Source: SAR116 cluster bacterium | Lineage (GTDB): Bacteria; Pseudomonadota; Alphaproteobacteria; Puniceispirillales; Puniceispirillaceae | Direction of reading: 5' to 3' | Assembly (NCBI GenBank): GCA_002700485.1 | Contig: PADU01000010.1 | Coordinates: 25,457 to 39,408 of the forward strand | Length of the DNA: 13,952 bases | Shown here: piece after piece, positions 8,853 to 13,952 of the stretch | How positions within the stretch are numbered: the first letter of the stretch is position 1 | How the letters are laid out: every line of letters begins with the position of its first letter | Translations under genes and position numbers: made by a program | The notes under the pieces: generated by a model | What the model was told of the DNA's origin: nothing | Database searches by the model: none | The model's input: the letters and a program-made list of their open reading frames with translations, nothing else

Positions 8853-8875
8853 CTTCTCCTGTTGAGTTCTGGATA

Positions 8876-9598
8876 ATGTATTTCCGTCCATATTTATGGC
8901 TTACTATTTTTTCTGCCCCGTCACTCTCTGTTTTGGTTATGCTGGGGCTGTGGCAACTAGATAGGCTGGTCTGGAAGACCGAGCTTATTGATAGTTTTAA
9001 TGAGCGTGCCAATGCAGCTGCTATGCTGCCGCCGGACGCTGCCGCTGATCTAAGCCAGTTTGAATTTCACAATCTGGCTCTGTCTGGCCGATTTATGCAT
9101 GACAGAGAGCTCTACCTGACGGGACGGACTTATGAGGGGAATGCCGGCTTTCATGTCGTTACACCGTTTCGCACTGATCAGGGCAAGGTCATTTTTGTGA
9201 ATAGGGGCTGGGTGTCAGAAGCCTACCGTAAACCTGATTCCCGGTTGTTTTCGGTTAAAGATGAACAGGTTAGCTTGCGAGCTGTTCTGCGGCTGCCACA
9301 GCAAAAGGGCTATTTTGTGCCTGAGAATGAGCCTGAAAACGGATTTTGGTTTACCTTGAAACCAGAGGAGATGGCAGACTTTCATAAACTCGATCAAGCG
9401 GTCAGAACGTATTATGCCGATCAAATTCGGACTAGTGAGGTGTTAACGCTGCCTATCGCTGCTGAGATTAATATCGATGTACGCAATACTCATCTCAATT
9501 ACGCGCTGACCTGGTTTGGGATTGCTTTGTCTCTGGTTGGTGTTTACATCGCGTATCATGTGAATGCAGGGCGTTTGCGCCTCACCAGGTGGTCATAA
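8876..9598 (+). CDS. SURF1 family cytochrome oxidase assembly protein
   Basis: SURF1 (Shy1) is an inner-membrane factor that helps insert heme A into subunit I. The 240-residue protein has the family topology: one helix near residues 8-26, ending in the signature GLWQLDRL..K, a large periplasmic domain with GRF and GFHVVTPF and VNRGWV, and a second helix near 207-229 introduced by HLNYALTWFG. The ATG at 8876 gives the usual beginning (Met, aromatic, FRP..W). No good Shine-Dalgarno is visible before it, only GGA very close to the start. With the terminator just upstream this suggests lower expression than the structural subunits. The thrC gene follows on the same strand after about 38 nt. Confidence 0.94.
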   Translation: MYFRPYLWLTIFSAPSLSVLVMLGLWQLDRLVWKTELIDSFNERANAAAMLPPDAAADLSQFEFHNLALSGRFMHDRELYLTGRTYEGNAGFHVVTPFRTDQGKVIFVNRGWVSEAYRKPDSRLFSVKDEQVSLRAVLRLPQQKGYFVPENEPENGFWFTLKPEEMADFHKLDQAVRTYYADQIRTSEVLTLPIAAEINIDVRNTHLNYALTWFGIALSLVGVYIAYHVNAGRLRLTRWS

Positions 9599-9636
9599 CA
9601 ATAGCCAGGCCGTTCCCCGAATAAAGGCAAAAAGTG

Positions 9637-11040
9637 ATGGAATTTATCAGTACAAGGGGCAAAGACGGGCCAATCAGTTTTGAAACAGCGCTTTTGAATG
9701 GCCTTGCTCGTGACGGCGGCTTGTACCTGCCCGTTTCATGGCCTCGTTTCAACCTCGATGAAATCCGCCAGATGAGGGATTTGAGCTATTCAGATCTTGC
9801 TGGTCTTATAATGTCGCGATTTACAGATGGGGAAATAGACCAAGTCGAAATGATGTCGCTTGCCCGGCAAAGCTATGCAGACTTTACACATCCTGATGTC
9901 GCTCCTTTGCGTCCAGTAGCAGAGAATATACATATATTGGAATTATTCCATGGCCCGACTATTGCCTTTAAGGATTATGCGATGCAGTTTTTATCGCGCG
10001 TCTTTGATCGCGCTTTGACACGACAGAATCGCACTGCCGTGATTTTGGGAGCAACAAGTGGCGATACCGGCTCAGCAGCTCTTGAAGCCTTCAAGGGTCG
10101 TGATTCTGTCGATGTGTTTATTCTGTTTCCCAACGGGCGCGTGTCTCCTGTGCAGCAGAAGCAGATGACTAGTAACTCAGCTAAAGGCGCTCATGCGGTT
10201 GCTGTCTCTGGTGACTTTGATGACTGTCAGGATATTGTTAAGGCGTGTTTTAATGATGTGGCCTTCCGCGATGAAATGAATCTCTCAGCAGTGAATTCAA
10301 TTAACTGGGCGAGGCTGATGCCACAGATTGTTTATTATTTTGCATCAGCTTTGAAGGTAGGAGCACCAAAACAGACGGTTGCCTTTTGTGTGCCAACAGG
10401 CAATTTTGGCAATGTATTCGCGGGCTGGGTTGCCAACAAGATGGGCTTGCCTATTGAAAAGTTTATCGTTGCCTCAAACCGCAATGACATTCTGACAAGG
10501 TTCTTTGCCACTGGAACAATGCAAAGACAGTCAGTAGATCCCTCTCTGAGCCCCTCAATGGATATTCAGGTTTCATCAAACTTTGAACGGCTTTTGTTTG
10601 AATTGTTGGATAGAGATGGTGTAGAAGTGGCCAGACTGATGAAAAGATTTGCCAGGTCAGGCAGTTTCGACGTGGCTGAAAATGTGTTGCGGTCAGCCTT
10701 GTCTTTATTTTCTGGGTTTTGCGTAGATGATGATGGAACTAAGGCGGAAATCAGGTCAACTTATCAGCAGACCGGAATGGTTATTGACCCACATAGCGCA
10801 GTTGGTCTTGCTGGCGCGCGCCATGCCAGGGCCTCTGGTCTGGTTAGCCGAGATACACCCATTATATCACTGGCCTGTGCGCATCCGGCAAAATTCCCAG
10901 ATGCTGTTCAGTCATCCTGCGGCATTTACCCAGAGCTACCAGAGCATCTGGCTGACCTGATGCAGCGTGATGATGTGATGCTGACAGCAGAAAATGACAT
11001 GGAAGCTGTGCAGGCCCTGATGCGCGCAGAAAGACGATAA
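9637..11040 (+). CDS. thrC: Threonine synthase
   Basis: ThrC converts O-phosphohomoserine to threonine and phosphate, the last step of threonine synthesis, using pyridoxal phosphate in the cytoplasm. The 467-residue protein starts with MEFISTRG, matching the conserved MKYISTRG opening of the family, so I chose the ATG at 9637 over the GTG one codon earlier; an AAAGG at 9623-9627 serves either. The PLP lysine is Lys112 in HGPTIAFKDYAMQF. The phosphate and cofactor loops GATSGDTGSAA and PTGNFGN are intact. The length is normal for the longer (fold-type II, gamma-proteobacterial/yeast-like) threonine synthase. It sits between surf1 and an M16 peptidase, 4 nt before the latter, an order conserved in alphaproteobacteria though unrelated in function. 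Confidence 0.96.
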   Translation: MEFISTRGKDGPISFETALLNGLARDGGLYLPVSWPRFNLDEIRQMRDLSYSDLAGLIMSRFTDGEIDQVEMMSLARQSYADFTHPDVAPLRPVAENIHILELFHGPTIAFKDYAMQFLSRVFDRALTRQNRTAVILGATSGDTGSAALEAFKGRDSVDVFILFPNGRVSPVQQKQMTSNSAKGAHAVAVSGDFDDCQDIVKACFNDVAFRDEMNLSAVNSINWARLMPQIVYYFASALKVGAPKQTVAFCVPTGNFGNVFAGWVANKMGLPIEKFIVASNRNDILTRFFATGTMQRQSVDPSLSPSMDIQVSSNFERLLFELLDRDGVEVARLMKRFARSGSFDVAENVLRSALSLFSGFCVDDDGTKAEIRSTYQQTGMVIDPHSAVGLAGARHARASGLVSRDTPIISLACAHPAKFPDAVQSSCGIYPELPEHLADLMQRDDVMLTAENDMEAVQALMRAERR

Positions 11041-11044
11041 CGGC

Positions 11045-12304
11045 ATGCAGACGACTATCTCTCGGCTGGAAAATGGGTTGACGGTTGCTTCAACACATAT
11101 GCCTGATGCGCATTCTGTGGCTTTGGGTGTCTGGATTAAAGCAGGGGCGCGTGACGAATCTGAGGGACAGAACGGCGTTGCCCATTTTCTTGAACACATG
11201 GCTTTCAAAGGCACACGAAACCGTGATGCCGCACATATTGCCCGTGAGGTGGAAGATGTAGGCGGCTTTATGAACGCGCATACCAGCCGTGAGGAAACCG
11301 CTTATTACATTAATCTTCTTCCCGAACATCTTGAACTTGGCGTTGAAATTCTGAGTGACATTCTGACGGCCTCAACATTACCAAAACATGAAATAGAACG
11401 GGAACGGGGTGTGATAATTCAGGAAATTGGACAATCTCTTGATACACCCGATGATTTGGTTTTTGAATTATTTAACAAGGCTTGTTTTGGCGACCATACG
11501 CTCGGCCAGTCTATTCTAGGTACACAACAAACGGTATCTTCCTTTGGCCAGCAGGAACTAAAGGGTTTCATGGATAGGTTTTATGGAAGCAACCAGATGA
11601 TTGTCTGTGCCGCTGGCCTGCTAAAGCATGAGGAATTTGTAGTGCTGGTTGGTGAACGCTTTTCTGGTTTGTCGATATCTGCAGTGCCTGACCGTAGCAT
11701 GCCGGTCTGGCAAGGAGGAGACAGTCGGGCTGACAGGGATCTTGAACAAACGCACACAGTGTTTGGGTTTTCGGCACCTGGCATCACCACTGCGCAGCGA
11801 TACGATATGCTGGTTCTTGCCAATCTTTACGGCGGCGGTATGTCTTCACGGCTGTTTCAGAAGGTCAGGGAAGACAGAGGCTTATGCTATTCAATTTTTG
11901 CCTTTGCACAAATGATGTCTGATACAGGTGTGTTTGGCGTTTATGCCGGCACATCTGAAGAAACTGCAAATGAAATGCTAAAGGTCTGTGCAGCTGAATT
12001 AACCGATTGCTTGTCCAATATACAAGCCGATGAATTGTTGCGTTCGAAGCAACAACTGAAAGCCTCTGTTTTGATGCGCCTTGATTCTGTGTCTGCGACT
12101 ATGGACAGCCTTGGTCGCCATATTGCGCTTTTTGGTAAGGCACAGAATAAAGACCAACTTATCCGTTCTATTGAGGCCGTCTCGATAGACAGCCTGAGTA
12201 TATTAATAGCAAAAATAATTGCAGGCCGTCCGGCGATGGCTGCTGTTGGTCCGGTAAGTGCAGTCATGAATGTAACTGACTTATCAGATTTGTTTTCATC
12301 TTAA
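11045..12304 (+). CDS. M16 family zinc metallopeptidase (processing-peptidase-like)
   Basis: This is a pitrilysin/M16B-type peptidase related to the beta subunit of the mitochondrial processing peptidase. The 419-residue protein has the inverted zinc motif HFLEH (His47, Glu50, His51) with the distal Glu127 in the RGVIIQEI segment, spaced as expected, so it should be catalytically active. The N-terminal domain covers about 1-160 and the inactive repeat domain about 170-400, including GGGMSSRLFQKVREDRGLCYSI, the substrate-binding glycine/arginine region. Bacterial members usually act as homodimers on small peptides; the cellular substrate here is unknown. No signal peptide is seen. It begins 4 nt after thrC and probably shares its transcript. 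The gene ends 6 nt before the convergent yqgE stop. Confidence 0.93.
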   Translation: MQTTISRLENGLTVASTHMPDAHSVALGVWIKAGARDESEGQNGVAHFLEHMAFKGTRNRDAAHIAREVEDVGGFMNAHTSREETAYYINLLPEHLELGVEILSDILTASTLPKHEIERERGVIIQEIGQSLDTPDDLVFELFNKACFGDHTLGQSILGTQQTVSSFGQQELKGFMDRFYGSNQMIVCAAGLLKHEEFVVLVGERFSGLSISAVPDRSMPVWQGGDSRADRDLEQTHTVFGFSAPGITTAQRYDMLVLANLYGGGMSSRLFQKVREDRGLCYSIFAFAQMMSDTGVFGVYAGTSEETANEMLKVCAAELTDCLSNIQADELLRSKQQLKASVLMRLDSVSATMDSLGRHIALFGKAQNKDQLIRSIEAVSIDSLSILIAKIIAGRPAMAAVGPVSAVMNVTDLSDLFSS

Positions 12305-12310
12305 AGGGAG

Positions 12311-12901
12311 TCAGGCTGTTCCAGCTGTTGATGACAGAGTGGCAGGGTTCAGACCAATTCGAGCAAAGCTTTTATTCCATAGATCATTTATATTGGTTTT
12401 AAAGAGAATGTCTGCAGTCGCCGGCAGATGAACCCACATATTTTCACGCATCTCAAGTTCCAGTTGGCCAGCAGACCAGCCAGCGTAACCCAGCATGACC
12501 TTGGCAAAGGATGGTCCAAGTCCGCGGCTGATTTCTGAGACCATATCCACATGTAAAGACAGACAAATACCGTTTGCAATGGGGATTGTTTCGGGCAACA
12601 TTTGATCATCGGTGTGTAGAATATATCCCCTTTGTGGTTCAACGGGCCCGCCTGTATAGACAGGATCCTCAGAATCAACGCAAGACTGGTCTAGGTTTAG
12701 ATGTTCCGCTAGTTTTTTAAATGATAAGTCATTATTTGGCTTGTTAATCACAAGGCCCATAGCCGCTTTAGTGTCATGTTGGCAGATAAAAATTACAGCA
12801 CGTTTGAATCGCGGGTCTGTCATCTGTGGTGTTGCGACCAGCAGATGGCCAGCAAGGCTGTCGTTTGTTGGTGAAGATATGGATGAGCTGTCGTTTTTCA
12901 T
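12311..12901 (-). CDS. YqgE/AlgH family protein (DUF179)
   Basis: This is a conserved bacterial protein of the YqgE/AlgH family; its biochemical role is not established. The 196-residue product has the family elements LAGHLLVATPQM near the N-terminus, then RFKRAVIFICQHD...MGLVINKP, the YTGGPV motif, and MLGYAGWSAGQLELEMRENMW. It is cytosolic, with no signal or membrane helix. The first 15 or so residues (rich in Ser, Asn and Asp) are not conserved, but no better internal Met start is present before LAGHLLVATP. Only 6 nt separate its TGA from the M16 stop on the other strand, with no terminator in between. It is divergent from the ScsB-like gene; the 152-nt gap holds promoters for both, which I could not pin down. 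Confidence 0.93.
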   Translation of the reverse strand: MKNDSSSISSPTNDSLAGHLLVATPQMTDPRFKRAVIFICQHDTKAAMGLVINKPNNDLSFKKLAEHLNLDQSCVDSEDPVYTGGPVEPQRGYILHTDDQMLPETIPIANGICLSLHVDMVSEISRGLGPSFAKVMLGYAGWSAGQLELEMRENMWVHLPATADILFKTNINDLWNKSFARIGLNPATLSSTAGTA

Positions 12902-13053
12902 AAGACCGATTGAATTGTTTCACTTGCAGTCTAACTCTAATTCGGATTGTTGCCAAACATTGCCGTCATTTCGTTCCTTTTTTGAGATAAAATTCGAATC
13001 TTTGTGGAAGGCTATATGCCTTAACGCTGAAATATTGTAAGAACTCACGCATT

Positions 13054-13952
13054 ATGAAAATATCGCACTCATATTCTCAAGCTGTGGCTGCCTCGCCACC
13101 CAGGTGTATGCCCCGCTGGATGGTAAAGCTGTTTCTTATTATGTCACTGCTGGCCAGTATTTTGGTGCTGCCTGCCCGGGCAGCAGATAGTCTTGAAACA
13201 GAATTTGCCCGAGCAGAGCTTTTGTCTGCTGTTGACGCAACAGGCAATTTGAGCGAGATACAACTTGGCCTTCAGGTAACCCTGCAGCCAGGTTGGAAGA
13301 CCTATTGGCGTAGTCCTGGTGATGCAGGTTTGCCAACACAGCTCAGCATCCAAGAAGCTGCTTCTTCTAAATTGAAACTGACGATAGCTTACCCCTTGCC
13401 AGAGCGTTTTTCTTTATTTGGTCTTGATACATATGGCTATGGTGAAAAGGTCATATTTCCTGTCAGGGTGACGGGTCATTCACCTGGTCAGCCATTAGAT
13501 TTGCGGGCTGATCTGAATGCCCTAATCTGTTCTGATATCTGTGTGCCCTTTAATGGGCCACTTGCTATCAGGCTTCCTGCCGGCGCTGTTCGCCCGTCAG
13601 ATCATGCAAGGGAAATTGCACGAGCAGCTGCTCTGGTGCCGCGTGAAACATCCGATTTGGGTATTTCTATAAAGTCAGCAACCTATGATCATCAGCTGAA
13701 CAGCCTTTATGTGCAGTTCAAGAATATGGATATCTCCATTGATGATATCTTTATTGAAACAGAACAAAGGGGTCTCAGCTTTGCCCGGCCAGCACTCATA
13801 AAAGATGGCCTCTATAAAATTAGTGTTTCCGGAGCGGTTGAGGACATTAGCCTTGAGCAGCAGACTATGCGGTTAACTGTGCAGTCGGAAGATTTATTTG
13901 GGGAACAAACAGTCACAATTGAACCAGTATCCAAACAGACTGCTAAAATTTC
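13054..13952 (+). CDS. DsbD/ScsB-like thiol-disulfide interchange protein, N-terminal part (3' end outside window)
   Basis: This open frame runs to the window edge (about 299 codons visible). After a hydrophobic signal peptide ending near residue 43 (LPARA|AD) it encodes a periplasmic domain like the N-terminal DsbD-type domain of the ScsB family: LGLQVTLQPGWKTYWRSPGDAG, FGLDTYGYGEKVIFPV, and the redox pair in ICSDIC (Cys159, Cys163). Family members carry electrons across the inner membrane to periplasmic thiol proteins or copper-stress partners; the membrane and thioredoxin domains should lie beyond the window. The start is uncertain. The ATG at 13054 gives an unusually long, polar lead before the signal peptide, whereas the in-frame ATGs at 13108 and 13120 give a standard one (MPRWMVKLF). 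No strong ribosome site favours any of them. A role in copper or thiol homeostasis for the oxidase is possible but inferred from neighbourhood only. Confidence 0.85.
   Translation, partial: MKISHSYSQAVAASPPRCMPRWMVKLFLIMSLLASILVLPARAADSLETEFARAELLSAVDATGNLSEIQLGLQVTLQPGWKTYWRSPGDAGLPTQLSIQEAASSKLKLTIAYPLPERFSLFGLDTYGYGEKVIFPVRVTGHSPGQPLDLRADLNALICSDICVPFNGPLAIRLPAGAVRPSDHAREIARAAALVPRETSDLGISIKSATYDHQLNSLYVQFKNMDISIDDIFIETEQRGLSFARPALIKDGLYKISVSGAVEDISLEQQTMRLTVQSEDLFGEQTVTIEPVSKQTAKI

Noticed and set aside
13008..13022. Small dyad AAGGC-TATAT-GCCTT between yqgE and the ScsB-like gene
   Set aside because: Only a 5-bp stem with no T-run and no supporting second copy; too weak to call an operator or terminator.
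13139..13353. Minus-strand open frames at the right end
   Set aside because: They are shadows of the plus-strand DsbD/ScsB-like gene, which has a clear signal peptide and CxxxC pair.

Overview
The window is core, chromosomal-looking DNA from an alphaproteobacterium. The evidence is a plant/alphaproteobacterial-type glutamate-cysteine ligase, mitochondrial-like aa3 cytochrome oxidase subunits, and the gene order tldD / coxB-coxA-ctaB-small membrane protein-ctaG-coxC-surf1-thrC-M16 peptidase, an order I know from alphaproteobacteria such as Rhodobacterales. Moderate GC and the protein style would fit a marine lineage such as SAR116, but that placement is a guess. No tRNA, rRNA, insertion sequence, phage gene or CRISPR array is visible. 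All stop codons follow the standard code.

Layout. (1) Bases 1-711 are the 3' end of gshA. (2) Bases 766-1974 hold an MFS transporter whose first membrane helix is cut off from its natural ATG by an in-frame TAA. (3) tldD lies on the minus strand and its stop overlaps the transporter stop by 4 nt. (4) A 320-nt divergent intergenic region carries the likely coxB promoter, an inverted repeat just before the ribosome site, a strong hairpin, a short direct repeat and an orphan Shine-Dalgarno sequence. (5) The aa3 oxidase cluster runs from 3731 to 9598: CuA subunit II, heme/CuB subunit I, heme O synthase, a 44-residue membrane protein, the CuB insertion factor Cox11/CtaG, subunit III, then, after a well-formed terminator, the SURF1 assembly factor. 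(6) thrC and an M16 zinc peptidase follow in the same direction. (7) yqgE/algH is convergent with the peptidase. (8) The window ends inside a DsbD/ScsB-like periplasmic thiol-disulfide protein.

How the genes fit together: subunits I-III make the core of a cytochrome c oxidase. CtaB starts the heme A pathway, CtaG delivers copper to subunit I and SURF1 helps heme A insertion. The other genes are housekeeping neighbours.

This is mostly an ordinary region and I found no convincing new system. The points most worth a second look are two interruptions in otherwise intact genes: a +1 frameshift at a run of nine G in coxA and a nonsense codon at the start of the MFS gene. After those come the terminator 23 nt before surf1, the structured coxB leader, and a Gln in place of the usual Glu in the CuA loop.
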